In this document: in pieces, positions 17,321 through 27,700 of the stretch
How the letters are laid out: every line of letters begins with the position of its first letter
Position numbering within the stretch: the first letter of the stretch is position 1
Source of the DNA: JBBIWA01 sp037439425
GTDB taxonomy: Bacteria; Acidobacteriota; Blastocatellia; RBC074
NCBI GenBank assembly: GCA_037439425.1
Contig: JBBIWA010000009.1
Span: 62,001-126,000 of the forward strand
Direction: 5' to 3'
Length of the DNA stretch: 64,000 bases
Notes under the pieces: generated by a model
The model's input: only the letters and a program-made list of their open reading frames with translations
The model's database searches: none
What the model was told of the DNA's origin: nothing
Position numbers and translations under genes: made by a program

Positions 17321-18652
17321 ATGAAGATAACTAGGAAAGAAAAAGAAGAGCAGTTAGAAAAAGTTTTACAGTCTCAGGCGCTCAAGGGGTCAGAGAACCT
17401 AAGGGAGTTCCTCCGGTTCGTGGTCCTCAAAGCGATGGAGCATCAGGAAGAGCATCTGAAAGAGTATGTCATCGCCACTGAGGTCTTCGGTCGGGGGAGC
17501 AATTTCGATCCCCGGGTCGATTCAGTCGTGCGAGTCCAGGCCGGCAGGCTGAGGACCAAACTGCATGAATACTATGCGACCGAAGGAAAGCACGACAAGG
17601 TCGTGATTGATCTGCCCAAGGGGCAGTATGTTCCGGTCTTCTCCTACAATCAAACTGACAACGGTGCAGCTAGCGTTGCGCCGTCAGGCTCCCAGCTGAG
17701 TCTAGCCGAAGCGCGTATGATTCCCGCTCACTGGTGGCAATGGATCACAGTAGGGATGATGACGGCTGCTTTGCTTTTCGGCCTGTGGGGTTTTAGTTAC
17801 CGCTCAGAAGCACTCCATCTAAGAGAAGCACTGAGCTCAATAGCGGCTGGCGCGGTCGACCGGCAGGCGGCCTTACCCTTATGGGGCGATCTTCTCAGCT
17901 CACCCGAGCCGATTCTGGTCGTCTACAGCAACACGCTCTTTGAGGGATCGGCTGAAACTGGCATGAAACTGCTCAAACCGCTAGATGCTCCTGGAAGCAC
18001 TCTCGGCTCGCCCGTCTTGCCGCAAAGCGAGATCGAAAAGAGCACTCAACCGCTGACCGAGCACTATACTGGTACCGGTGAGGTCATGGGTGCGTGGTTT
18101 CTGGGAGACTTCTTTGCTAAGGTCGGGCACTCAGCGCGGATGAAGCGCAGCCTCCTGCTCACCTGGGAAGACCTCAAGACCGAAAACATCGTAGTGCTCG
18201 GTTCTCCGGCAGAGAATTTCTTTCTCCGAGATCTGCCGCAAAATCAGGACTTCATCTTTCGCCCGCTGAAGGATGAAAAGGGGCGGAACACTTTCGGCAT
18301 CGTCAATACCAAACCTCAGGATGGTGAAGAGCAGATCTATCTGGCTAAACAGGAAGGCCGTTCGCGCAGTCAGATCTCAGAAGACTATGCGGTCGTGAGC
18401 CTGCTGCGCGGCTTGAGCGAAAAGAACCGGATGTTGATCCTGGCCGGTATTACTACGCTCGGCACGCAAGCCGCTGTTGAATATGTCACCCGGCCGGAAT
18501 ATCTCAAAGACCTGATTGCTCATCTCAACCTGGCCCCGCCCGGTGCCCCGCCGCGCCTACCACCCTATTATCAGGTGCTGATTAAAGTGAAAGTCAATGG
18601 CGGCGTGCCGGTGCATGTCTCTTACGTTTCTCACCACGCTCTGAATCAGTGA
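17321..18652 (+). CDS. Membrane-anchored winged-helix-like regulator (acidobacterial type)
   Basis: At 443 aa, its N-terminal about 110 residues carry the pattern LREFLRFVVLKAMEH, LKEYVIATEVFGRGSNFDPR, VDSVVRVQAGRLRTKLHEYY and LPKGQYVPVF. This pattern is found in acidobacterial and proteobacterial membrane regulators and adenylate-cyclase-like proteins and is thought to resemble a CadC-type DNA-binding domain. A single transmembrane helix (about 142-166, WQWITVGMMTAALLFGLWGF) leads to a C-terminal domain of about 270 residues that I do not recognise. It is divergent from TonB receptor 1, which it may control. It has its own TATAAT promoter and an inverted repeat at the start codon. Confidence 0.7.
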   Translation: MKITRKEKEEQLEKVLQSQALKGSENLREFLRFVVLKAMEHQEEHLKEYVIATEVFGRGSNFDPRVDSVVRVQAGRLRTKLHEYYATEGKHDKVVIDLPKGQYVPVFSYNQTDNGAASVAPSGSQLSLAEARMIPAHWWQWITVGMMTAALLFGLWGFSYRSEALHLREALSSIAAGAVDRQAALPLWGDLLSSPEPILVVYSNTLFEGSAETGMKLLKPLDAPGSTLGSPVLPQSEIEKSTQPLTEHYTGTGEVMGAWFLGDFFAKVGHSARMKRSLLLTWEDLKTENIVVLGSPAENFFLRDLPQNQDFIFRPLKDEKGRNTFGIVNTKPQDGEEQIYLAKQEGRSRSQISEDYAVVSLLRGLSEKNRMLILAGITTLGTQAAVEYVTRPEYLKDLIAHLNLAPPGAPPRLPPYYQVLIKVKVNGGVPVHVSYVSHHALNQ

Positions 18653-18662
18653 TTAACGCCTA

Positions 18663-21395
18663 TCAGCGTCTCGGCGGTGGCCCGAGCTCAAGCTGGATCG
18701 TCTGCCGCGCGTAGCTACCGCGCTCAGCTTGCGGCATAATCACGCGCAATCGGGTCTGAATCAATGAATCTCCCCTCGTGGAGAGCAATTCTGCGTTAAC
18801 TACCTTCAAGGTGGGCTTGTGGCTCTGCACGAGCAGTTCATAAGTTGCTCCACTGAGTCCTTCGATCTCAAGACGCAGAGTGTTCTCGCTCGCATCGGCC
18901 CCGAGCAGCTTGAGAGCCTGTGAGCTATCACCCACACGCAAGGCAGTACGCTTGAAGACGACTTCTGTACCAGGCACGTACTCAATTTCGACGAGTGTTT
19001 CGCCTGTGACGTTGAGCTTGATCTGGCAGATCAGACTGTGAGTCGCACGGATGAGGTCATATTTCGTTTCTCGCTCGTTGACGCGCACGCGGCGAATCTC
19101 AGCATCGAGCGGGAAGCTGGGAGCAAAGAGAATCTCTGCCGGCCTTGAGTTCTCCCCTAGCTGAATTCGCTCAGCACTCAAGCGCATTACTCTAAACACT
19201 GTTCGAGACTTTGCCTCAAGGCTCGGCGCGCTTCTCCCCAACGAAAGGTTCCACCGCTGATCACCCAGCCGAAAGTTTTTGACCATCACTTCATCCCAAT
19301 CCGCCGGCAGTTGCGGCGCGAAGGTGAGGCGATGACGTGTGGCATCGGCTTCCAGCCCCAGCAGCCCATGCACCATCGGCGAAACGACCATCGCGCACGA
19401 CCAGATTTGATGGTGGCTGCTGCGCCCGAAGGCTTGATTGAGCTCGCCCGAGAGCAATTCAGTCACATAGCCGAGCGCGTTGTCGTAAGTGAGCAGCGCG
19501 TTCGCCATCATATAGTCATAGCCGATATGCGCACGATAATACTTGTATGCCGCCATCGCAGCCCACCCGGTAAAGAGCGGCCAGACCGAGCCGTAGTGAT
19601 AACTGAGCGGATCATAAAGCAGACTTTGATTTGACAAAATCCGCGCGCCCCAATCCGCGCTGAGCTCAGCCGAGCCGAGCCGATCAAGCATTTGATCGGC
19701 TCGCTTCTCATCGAGCAAGCGCCACCACATCGGCACTGCAGGCAGCACCGTCACTTCATCAATCAGCTTTGACCGGCGCAGCTCTCCCATACGGCTTTTG
19801 CGCGCCGGGTCTTTTTCCTCACGCTCATCCTCGCCTGGCTCGCTGCGCGGTAGGTTGGTAGCGAAAGCATAGATCTTTTGTGATTCGACCCAGTAAGTCT
19901 CTTCTACCGCCTGGCGCGCACGCTCGGCTTGTTGGCGCGCCTGCTGCGCAAGTTGCGCATCAATACCGAGCATCTCGGCCATCTCGGCCAGTGAACGCAG
20001 CGCCTGGATCCACAGGCCCTGCTGATAGATCTCTTCGTGCGGCGGATAGAGCCTGCCGCCTTCGACCCAGCCGTGTCCGACTTTGGTATTCTCGATCAGG
20101 CCGTTGCCATCGGTGTCTGTCGCAGCCGAGAAGCGATAGGCTTTGACAATCGAATCCCAATTGGCACGGATGAAGTCGCCATCGCCGCTTGCCCGCAGAT
20201 AATCGGCGTGTGCAATGATGTAAAGCGGCGTGGCATCGGCGCTTGCCCAGGGATAGGGGTAGTCAGTAAACCAGGGGATCAAGCTGGCCGCTTGCGAAAT
20301 CTCGTGTGGAATCTTGCCATCTTCACGCTGGAATTTCTTGAGGAAATTAAGAGCTGCGCGTGTCGTCGCAAAGTCACCATACGAGTTGATCGCCAATGCT
20401 GTCCACAACGCATCGCGCCCGAAGAACCAGGCAAAACCTGGTCGCTCGCTGTTGCCCGAGGTGCGAAAACCTGCGATCAGTCCCGTGCCCAGAAACGGAT
20501 TGGTTGCCACCCCTTTGTCAATCCCTACCTTCGCCCACGCAAAAGCGGTGTTGAGACGTTCATCCGGCGTGGTGATGCTGAGCATCTCTTCCTGTAATCG
20601 CCGGTAATGAGCGACTGTCTGTTCGTAGAGTGGTTGAATCTGGCTCAAGAGCTTCCGGTAAGTCGCTCGCGCCTGCGCGCGCCCTTGCACGCTGCCAGCG
20701 ATGATGATCGGAATAAAGCTCGTGCGTAGCGTCTGGATTGGCACATCAATCACAAAGCGTACTGGCGCGTCGCGTGGCTCTTCCTGATAAGGCATAACCG
20801 AAACGTCTTTAGCTACAGGGGAGCCGACCACCCCAACGAAACGGTTGGTCTCCTCGGTCAGGAAGTAGGCGCTTTCACGCTTATCCCACTCCACATTGCC
20901 GGTCATCAATCCGGCTGGCCACATTAAACTCAGCTTGGGACGAAATGAGCCGATGATCTGAAGCGGCAGCACCGCCTCCACATCGAGCAGCATCACCAGG
21001 CCAGGTTCATCAATCGGCGCGAAGAGCGTCTGGCGCACGGTGAAAGCCGCGTGCGAGTAAGTGAAGCTCGTCGCTTCAGGCCGCACGTTGATGCGCACTT
21101 GCAGATCGCGCCCATCGTATTCGAGCGGATAACCTTCGAGCTGGAATGAGAGGTGAAAGTCATCAAAGATCTTGAGCGGATAGACCCATGCCTCCAACGT
21201 CCGATTCTCGTAGCCTACGATCACGGCGCGCCGCCCGACCACATCAAAGAACGAGCCTGATTGCGTGCGCCGTTCAAGTTCCAGCCCGCTTTTGGGCAAT
21301 GAAAGTTTAGGCGGCAGTGGGGGGAGCGAGCCGGATTGAGCGAAGAGCGCAGACATAGGCACAAGCAACAACAAAACGCAGAATGCAGCTTTCAA
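18663..21395 (-). CDS. Secreted six-hairpin glycosidase, glycogen-debranching-enzyme-like
   Basis: At 910 aa it starts at TTG with GGGAGG upstream and has a signal peptide (about 1-20, ending LFAQ). The (alpha/alpha)6-type core about 300-680 includes WFFGRDALWTALAINSYGDF, KFQREDGKIPHEISQ, YPWASADATPLYIIA, TDTDGNGLIEN and KVGHGWVEGG, matching amylo-alpha-1,6-glucosidase and related families. An N-terminal beta-sandwich (about 30-270) and a C-terminal beta-rich region flank it. The substrate is unknown; oligosaccharide hydrolysis in the periplasm or outside is likely. It is the last gene of a minus-strand operon after the TPR and CRTAC1 genes, 18 bp from the latter. Confidence 0.75.
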   Translation of the reverse strand: MKAAFCVLLLLVPMSALFAQSGSLPPLPPKLSLPKSGLELERRTQSGSFFDVVGRRAVIVGYENRTLEAWVYPLKIFDDFHLSFQLEGYPLEYDGRDLQVRINVRPEATSFTYSHAAFTVRQTLFAPIDEPGLVMLLDVEAVLPLQIIGSFRPKLSLMWPAGLMTGNVEWDKRESAYFLTEETNRFVGVVGSPVAKDVSVMPYQEEPRDAPVRFVIDVPIQTLRTSFIPIIIAGSVQGRAQARATYRKLLSQIQPLYEQTVAHYRRLQEEMLSITTPDERLNTAFAWAKVGIDKGVATNPFLGTGLIAGFRTSGNSERPGFAWFFGRDALWTALAINSYGDFATTRAALNFLKKFQREDGKIPHEISQAASLIPWFTDYPYPWASADATPLYIIAHADYLRASGDGDFIRANWDSIVKAYRFSAATDTDGNGLIENTKVGHGWVEGGRLYPPHEEIYQQGLWIQALRSLAEMAEMLGIDAQLAQQARQQAERARQAVEETYWVESQKIYAFATNLPRSEPGEDEREEKDPARKSRMGELRRSKLIDEVTVLPAVPMWWRLLDEKRADQMLDRLGSAELSADWGARILSNQSLLYDPLSYHYGSVWPLFTGWAAMAAYKYYRAHIGYDYMMANALLTYDNALGYVTELLSGELNQAFGRSSHHQIWSCAMVVSPMVHGLLGLEADATRHRLTFAPQLPADWDEVMVKNFRLGDQRWNLSLGRSAPSLEAKSRTVFRVMRLSAERIQLGENSRPAEILFAPSFPLDAEIRRVRVNERETKYDLIRATHSLICQIKLNVTGETLVEIEYVPGTEVVFKRTALRVGDSSQALKLLGADASENTLRLEIEGLSGATYELLVQSHKPTLKVVNAELLSTRGDSLIQTRLRVIMPQAERGSYARQTIQLELGPPPRR

Positions 21396-21413
21396 GTTCG
21401 CCTCCCTGATCCT

Positions 21414-23201
21414 TTATCTGTTGCTCGCCGGCTTCACCACACCAACTCCCTCTTTGACGCTCACAATCTGATTAGCAGCGATCTCTTTGATCAGTTCAAT
21501 TTGCCCGCTGGGCCAGCGAATCTCGATCTGCTCAGCCTTGGTGTTTGCGCCCAAGCCGAAATGCAGGCGCAGATCATTGTGCGAATAGTAGCTCGCTTGG
21601 CTGGTGACCTCTTGCGTCTGCCAGCGCCCGCCTGCTCGCAAACGGAGGCGCGCGCCGATAGCCGTGCGATTCGACTTCGTGCCAATCAGCTTCAGCTTGA
21701 GCCAGTTGTTCGCGCCACGCCTGCCGGCACTGATGTAATCGTTGCGCAGCAGCGAGGGCCGTTCGTTCATATTCATAATCAGTACGTCCACATCGCCATC
21801 ATTATCAAAATCCCCAAAGGCGCAGCCCCGGCTTGAATGCAGAGCGGTCGCTCCCGGCCCGGCCTGCGCCGAGACATCCTGGAAGCGCCCATTGCCGAGA
21901 TTGCGATAGACCAGGCGCGGATTGCGGTGCGGATACTCCTTGAAATACTGCTCAACCTCAGGATAGACGTTGCCGGCCACGGTGAAAATATCGGGCCAGC
22001 CATCGTTATCAAAATCTACCAGCCCTGTGCCCCATTGCACATAGCGCGTATGATCGAAGCCCGCCGCCCGCGAAACGTCTTCAAAAAATCCGCGAGCCGT
22101 ATTTTGATAAAGCACCGGCAGGTCGTCAGCGAAGTGGGTCTTGAAGATGTCCAGCAACCCATCGCCATTGTAATCGCCCACAGCCAGGCCCATCCCGGCC
22201 TGCGCCTGACCATTTTCGTTGTAAGCTGTGCCAGTCTCCAGCGCGACATCGGTGAAGGTGCCATCCCGGTTGTTGCGATAGAGAATGCTCGCCGTTGAAT
22301 CGCAAGCGACATAGATATCGGGCCAGCCATCGGCGTTGAAATCGGTCACCACCGCTGTCATCGGGTAACGCTCGTGCACTTTACTGATGCCCGAAGCTTC
22401 AGAAAGATCGGTGAAGGTGCCATCGCCATTGTTGCGGTAAAACAGATTGACATCCGTAGGCAGTCCCTTCGGACCGCAATTGACCGGGATGCCCTTCCAT
22501 AAGCAAGCCCCCTGGCCGGGTTCAGGGGCTGATTCCAGGTCGAACTTCAAATAGTTGGCGACAAACAGATCCAGATCCCCATCGCGATCGTAATCGATGA
22601 AGGTGCAACCCGATCCCCAGCGCGTGCCTTGCGTCGCCACTCCAGCCTGCGCAGTGACATCTTTGAATCTGCCCTTGCCTTCATTGCGATAGAGCACATT
22701 CTGCCCCCAGTAGGTGATGAACAGATCATCGTTACCGTCATTATCATAATCGCCAACGCAGACAGCCGAAGCCCAGCCTGTGCGCTGCAACCCCGAGCTG
22801 GCAGTCACATCGGTGAAAGTGGCGTTGCGATTATTGCGATATAACCTGAGGGTCGGCGCCTTCCCTTGCGGAAAGCCTTCCAGCCGCGTTCCGTTCAAAA
22901 GCAGGATGTCCATCCAGCCATCGTGGTCATAATCAAAGAAAGCGACGCCGCAACCGTTGGTCTCGATGATGTAGCGCTTTTTCTCTATGCCGCCGTAAAT
23001 GATCGGCTCGGTGAGCCCCGCCTGCTGGGCGATATCAATAAAGCTAACTGGAAAATTGTTTACGCCATCGCCACCTGCTACGGCTGCAATGAAGGCTACT
23101 GACAAAAGCGAGACGAGAGCGGAAAGCAAAAGGCGCAAGGCAGCCACTCCGAAGGCTGCCACGTAGGAGCAAGCATCTTTCTTACGGCCTGAGCTATTCA
23201 T
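21414..23201 (-). CDS. CRTAC1-family protein (VCBS/FG-GAP repeats plus ASPIC/UnbV)
   Basis: At 595 aa it is exported (hydrophobic segment about 15-42). It carries about seven repeats with Ca-binding-like DYDHDGWMDILLLNG, DYDNDGNDDLFITY and DYDRDGDLDLFVANY motifs, predicted to form a beta-propeller. The C-terminal ASPIC/UnbV domain (about 505-590) has the signature NDLRLHFGLG and IEIRWPSGQIE. The role of this family is not settled; carbohydrate or surface binding is suspected. Its ATG directly abuts the TAA of the upstream TPR gene, so the two are translationally coupled. A paralogue lies at 29540-31369. Confidence 0.88.
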   Translation of the reverse strand: MNSSGRKKDACSYVAAFGVAALRLLLSALVSLLSVAFIAAVAGGDGVNNFPVSFIDIAQQAGLTEPIIYGGIEKKRYIIETNGCGVAFFDYDHDGWMDILLLNGTRLEGFPQGKAPTLRLYRNNRNATFTDVTASSGLQRTGWASAVCVGDYDNDGNDDLFITYWGQNVLYRNEGKGRFKDVTAQAGVATQGTRWGSGCTFIDYDRDGDLDLFVANYLKFDLESAPEPGQGACLWKGIPVNCGPKGLPTDVNLFYRNNGDGTFTDLSEASGISKVHERYPMTAVVTDFNADGWPDIYVACDSTASILYRNNRDGTFTDVALETGTAYNENGQAQAGMGLAVGDYNGDGLLDIFKTHFADDLPVLYQNTARGFFEDVSRAAGFDHTRYVQWGTGLVDFDNDGWPDIFTVAGNVYPEVEQYFKEYPHRNPRLVYRNLGNGRFQDVSAQAGPGATALHSSRGCAFGDFDNDGDVDVLIMNMNERPSLLRNDYISAGRRGANNWLKLKLIGTKSNRTAIGARLRLRAGGRWQTQEVTSQASYYSHNDLRLHFGLGANTKAEQIEIRWPSGQIELIKEIAANQIVSVKEGVGVVKPASNR

Positions 23202-24254
23202 TTATTTGTCGTTTTTGCCGGCTTCACTTCGCAACCGATCTGCGATCTCGAATTCTTTCCTGGCTTCCTCCAGACGGTTAGCCTGTTGCAGCACTTGAGC
23301 CAGAGTGTAATGGCCGGTAGCATTGTTCGGGTCCATCTTAAGGGCACGCCGCAAGATGCTCTCGGCGTTGGCGAGATCACCCTTCTTCAAATAGACCTTG
23401 CCCAGGACGATGAACGGGCCGCTGAAATAGGGATTGAGCCAGATGGCCTTCTGTAGCGGCGCTATCGCTTCGTCCCATTTGAGCTGGCGAGTGTAGGCTT
23501 CGCCGAGCATGTAATAGGCCATGGCGAAAGCTGGATTGAGGGCAATCTCTTTCTTGAGCAGCTCGATGCCGCGCTCCAGCTCAGCGCGATAGATGGCCAG
23601 CTCGCCCAGCAGAAAGTTGGCCTGTGGCAGTTTCGGATCGAGCGCGAGGGCTTTTTCTAGCTCCTTCTCAGCCAATGCTTCGACCTGCTGGCGCATCATC
23701 ATCTGAGCATTCATCAGGTAAGCCGCAGCCGAGTCTGGCGGAAGCGAAAACATCCGCGCAAAGGCCTGGCGCGCGAGGTCAGGATTTTGCGTGCGAATGT
23801 AGCACAGGCCCAGGACATAGGCCATCTCGACATTATCAGGCGCCCAATTCTTGATCTGTTCGAGGTATGGAATGGCCTCTTTACTGCGCCCCAGCAAGTA
23901 GTACGACAGGCCGAGCAACTGCGCCGCTTGCTGGTATTGTTTGCTGCTTTCGCGTCCCGGCTTGACGCTCAGCGACAGATACTCAACGGCGCGACTATAG
24001 TTGCCCTTCTGATAGTAGGCCAGACCCAGCAGATGATTGATCAACGGCTCATTCGACTCGGACTTCGCCGCCGTTGACAACAACTCAATGGCTGCATCCA
24101 GTTCTCCGGCCTTCAAGAGCGCTTGCGCCTGTTCGACCACTGAAGAAGCGGCTTGAGTCCTGGCAGGCGACGTTTCGGTTTGGCCTAAAACAGGGACAGC
24201 GAGTAGCGCCGTCCAAACTAACAGCAGCAATGAATCGAGGCGGAACTTGATCAT
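23202..24254 (-). CDS. Exported TPR-repeat protein
   Basis: At 350 aa it has a signal peptide (about 1-24, ending VLGQ) and about eight tetratricopeptide repeats (e.g. LLGLAYYQKGNYSRAVEYL, MAYYMLGEAYTRQLKWDEAI, GHYTLAQVLQQANRLEEARKEF). TPR arrays are protein-protein scaffolds. The stop codon touches the start of the CRTAC1 gene. It is the first gene of the TPR-CRTAC1-glycosidase operon. Partner proteins are unknown. Confidence 0.88.
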   Translation of the reverse strand: MIKFRLDSLLLLVWTALLAVPVLGQTETSPARTQAASSVVEQAQALLKAGELDAAIELLSTAAKSESNEPLINHLLGLAYYQKGNYSRAVEYLSLSVKPGRESSKQYQQAAQLLGLSYYLLGRSKEAIPYLEQIKNWAPDNVEMAYVLGLCYIRTQNPDLARQAFARMFSLPPDSAAAYLMNAQMMMRQQVEALAEKELEKALALDPKLPQANFLLGELAIYRAELERGIELLKKEIALNPAFAMAYYMLGEAYTRQLKWDEAIAPLQKAIWLNPYFSGPFIVLGKVYLKKGDLANAESILRRALKMDPNNATGHYTLAQVLQQANRLEEARKEFEIADRLRSEAGKNDK

Positions 24255-24370
24255 GGATTTCCCTTTGCTTACCCGTTCTGGAGTAGGAAGAGTTTAACCC
24301 GATTAGGAAGCCGGATCAACGAAGCTGCAAACACCAACTGGCCTATCAACCTTAAGCCCCCGCTCTTTAC

Positions 24371-24398
24371 TTGCAGCACGCAGGCTTGGTGATATAAT
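24371..24398 (+). promoter_or_regulatory. Sigma70-type promoter for TonB receptor 2
   Basis: TTGCAG (24371-24376), a 16-nt spacer and TATAAT (24393-24398). Transcription would start near 24405, leaving a leader of about 320 nt filled by two family A repeats before the gene at 24727. Confidence 0.55.
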
Positions 24399-24521
24399 CT
24401 GGCGCCTCACAGCAATTTCGTCTCTCAATCCTATGTTTTATTCGATCACTCCTAGCTGAGCTATGGTGAGGAGCCACATTTTTAGGGGAGCACTTTTACC
24501 GCAGTTTGATGATCTTCAACG

Positions 24522-24614
24522 CCTGGGCAGGCACGTTTGCGAGCGTGTCAGAGTTCGGACAGCAACCCGCTGGCCGCGGGTACGCAAGGATGCGTGTACT
24601 CCCAGGGATTTCCT
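24522..24614 (+). repeat. Family A palindromic repeat (first of a doublet)
   Basis: CCTGGGCAGGCACGTTTGCG ... GGGTACGCAAGGATGCGTGT ACTCCCAGGGATTTCC. More diverged than its neighbour. Lies in the TonB receptor 2 leader. Confidence 0.75.
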
Positions 24615-24617
24615 AAG

Positions 24618-24722
24618 CCTGGGTAACGCACGCTTCTAGCGTGCTTGCTCTGCGGTAATAGCCTACTCGACGAAGACAGGCACGCAAGGATGCGTGCGCT
24701 CCCAGGATTTTCCGAAGGAGGA
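24618..24722 (+). repeat. Family A palindromic repeat carrying the SD of TonB receptor 2
   Basis: CCTGGGTAACGCACGCTTCT ... GGCACGCAAGGATGCGTGCG CTCCCAGG ATTTTCCGAAGGAGG. The AAGGAGG edge sits 4-5 nt before the ATG at 24727 and is its SD. This repeats the doublet arrangement seen before rplI. Confidence 0.82.
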
Positions 24723-24726
24723 AACC

Positions 24727-27700
24727 ATGAAACAACTGCTCCTGACATCAATTCTATTGACCGTTTGCTGCTCTCTGGCGGTGGAGTCAGCCAGGGCGCA
24801 GGGTTTCACTGCTACTATTCGCGGCACGGTGACTGATGCAACTGGTGCGGTCGTTCCAGGTGTAACCATCACCGTGCAGAATGCTAATAAGGGCTGGACC
24901 AGAACAGCTACGACCAACGAATCTGGCGATTATGTCGTCACCCAGTTGCCTGTAGACACTTACACTATCACGGCGCAGATGACCGGATTCAAGACCGAAG
25001 TGCGGCAAGGCATCGTCTTGCAAGTCGGGCAAGAAGCGCGCATCGACTTCAGTCTGGGTGTGGGCAGTACGGAAGAGAAGATCATCATCGCGGCAGTAGC
25101 GCCGCTGGTGCAGTCCGAAAACGCGATGGTCGGCAATGTCATTGACGAGCAGAAGGTCAAAGAGCTGCCGCTTAATGGGCGCATCTTCTGGCAACTGGCG
25201 CAACTGGCGCCCAATGTCTTCAATCCGCCGCAAGGCTCCACGCTCGGCTTCCGGGGCGGATTCAACGTGGCGGGCAATCCAGAGGTCAACAACAACTTCA
25301 TTCTGGACGGCATTGACAACAATGATGAGACCACCGCGCAGCCTACGCATCGTCCCTCGATTGATGGCATCCGCGAGTTCAAAGTGTTGACCGGTATCTA
25401 CAGCGCCGAGTATGGACGCCAATCAGGTGGACAGATTGTCATCACCACTAAATCAGGCACCAATGAATATCACGGCACCGTCTTTGAATTCCTGCGCAAT
25501 GACAATCTCGACGCGCGCGACTTCTTCATGCGCGCCAGACCAGGCCAAAAACGCCGTTCTGAACTGCCTGAGCTGAAGCGCAATCAGTTTGGCGCATCCG
25601 GCGGTGGCCCGATCATCAAAGATCGAACTTTCTTCTTCGGCACTTACGAAGGCTTGCGGCTCAGCGAGGGCGTGGCCAGATTGGGAAGTGTGCCGACGGA
25701 AAAGATGCGTCGCGGTGATCTCTCCGAGCTGTCAGGCACGATTCGCGATCCCCAAACGGGTCAGCCATTCCCCAATAATCTCATTCCAGATAGCCGGATT
25801 CATCCCACCAGTCGCGCCCTGCTTCAGTACTGGCCTTTGCCGAACCAGCCTGGAACAGTCAATAACTTCGCTTTGAACCGGGTGCGCACGGAGAATCAGA
25901 ATCAGTTCTCAGTCAGGATAGACCACAAGTTTTCCGACAAGAACAATTTCTTCGGCAGCTATCAGTTCAATCAGCGTAAGAGTTTCGAGGCCTCAAACCC
26001 GCTGTGCGGCTCGCGCGTGCTTCCGCAATTCGGGTGCACCGAGCCGGAGCGCACGCAGCATATCTCGCTGGTTGACACCCACGTTTTCACTACGCGGCTG
26101 CTGAACGAATTCCGCATCGGTTATAACCGCATGCGCACCAATCGCTTTCAGGAAGATATGATCCTGGGCAATGTGGTGCAGAAGCTGGGAATACCGCAAG
26201 GTGGAGCCAATGGGCTGGCCGGGCCCGATTTCTTCAACACTGGTGTCCCTGAAGTGGTAGTCACGGGATTGGCGACTATTGGTGGGCCGACCAATCTGCC
26301 TCAAGGGAGAAGAACCAACACCTACAACATCGTAGATAACATCACCTACACCTGGGGCAACCACACGATCAAAGGCGGGTTTGACTACAAACATTTCATC
26401 TTCAACTCTTTCTTCACCCAGGATGGGCGTGGCAACTTTACTTTTAACGGGCAGTTTACCGGCAATGCCTATGCTGATTTCTTGCTTGGCTTGCTGCGCT
26501 CGACACGACGCGCGCCGGGCCTGCCCTTCTCAAATACCTTCACCTCTTCGCACGGCTACTATGTGCAGGATGACTGGAAGGTGACGCAGAAGTTGACGCT
26601 CAATTACGGCCTGCGTTATGAGCTGAGCTTCCCTGAACTGGAGCGCGTCAATAAGATGTCGAGCTTCGATCCCAAGACGGGGCGCGTGCCGGTGGCGGAT
26701 GGCCGGTTGCTCGATGTTGATACTGCCACTGGCAATTTGATCACCGTTGGCCAATCACCCCTGGGGCGCAGGCTGTGGAAGCTGGATAAAAACAACTTCG
26801 CTCCGCGCTTCGGCTTTGCCTGGCGGCCATTTGGCGATAATCGCACTGTGGTCCGCGGTGGCTATGGCATCTTCTACAACCACATCGTGGCTGGTAACGG
26901 GCTGTCGCCGATGTTCCGTGGAATCCCTTTCCGCTTCCGCCAAACCTTCACAAACACGACGACCCGTGTGATCGCCACTTGGGAGAATCCTTTCCCCTCC
27001 GGAGTAGCTGTTGGGGGCTTCACTCCAGAAGGGATCAATCCCGACTTCCCATCAGCTTACATCCAACAGTGGAGCCTGGGTATTCAACGTGAGTTGACAC
27101 CCAATCTGGTAGTAGAGGCGACCTATCTTGGATCGAAGGGGACTCACCTGCCCTTGATCTTCAATATCAATAAACCCACACCGGGGCCGGGTACGATTCA
27201 ACCCCGTCGCCCATATCCCCAGTGGAGCAGCATCAACTGGCGCGATGCCGTAGGGACCTCAAATTTCAACAGTCTGGCCTTGCGCCTGGAGCATCGCTTC
27301 TCGCATGGACTGTCAGCTTTAGTCTCCTGGACGATCTCCAAGTCCATAGACTTGGGAGCGCCGCCATCCACGAGTGGTACTGGCGAAGCTGGCGTTCAGG
27401 ATCCAAGGAACTTAAGGGCTGAGCGCGGGCTGTCCGAATTCGACTCGCGCCATCGCTTCATCACCAGCGTCGTTTACGAGCTGCCCTGGGGGCCTGGCAA
27501 ACGCTGGTTCAGTAGTGCGCGCGGCGTGTTAGCTCAGATCGTCGGTGGCTGGCAAGTGACAGGCATTTTGCTGTTGCAATCGGGCAGACCTTTTACGGTC
27601 ATTACCAGCAGGGATATTTCCAACACCGGCGGAGCGAACCGGCCTAACCTGATTGGCAACCCGAAGCTAGACAAGCCGACGCCGGAGCGGTGGTTTAATA

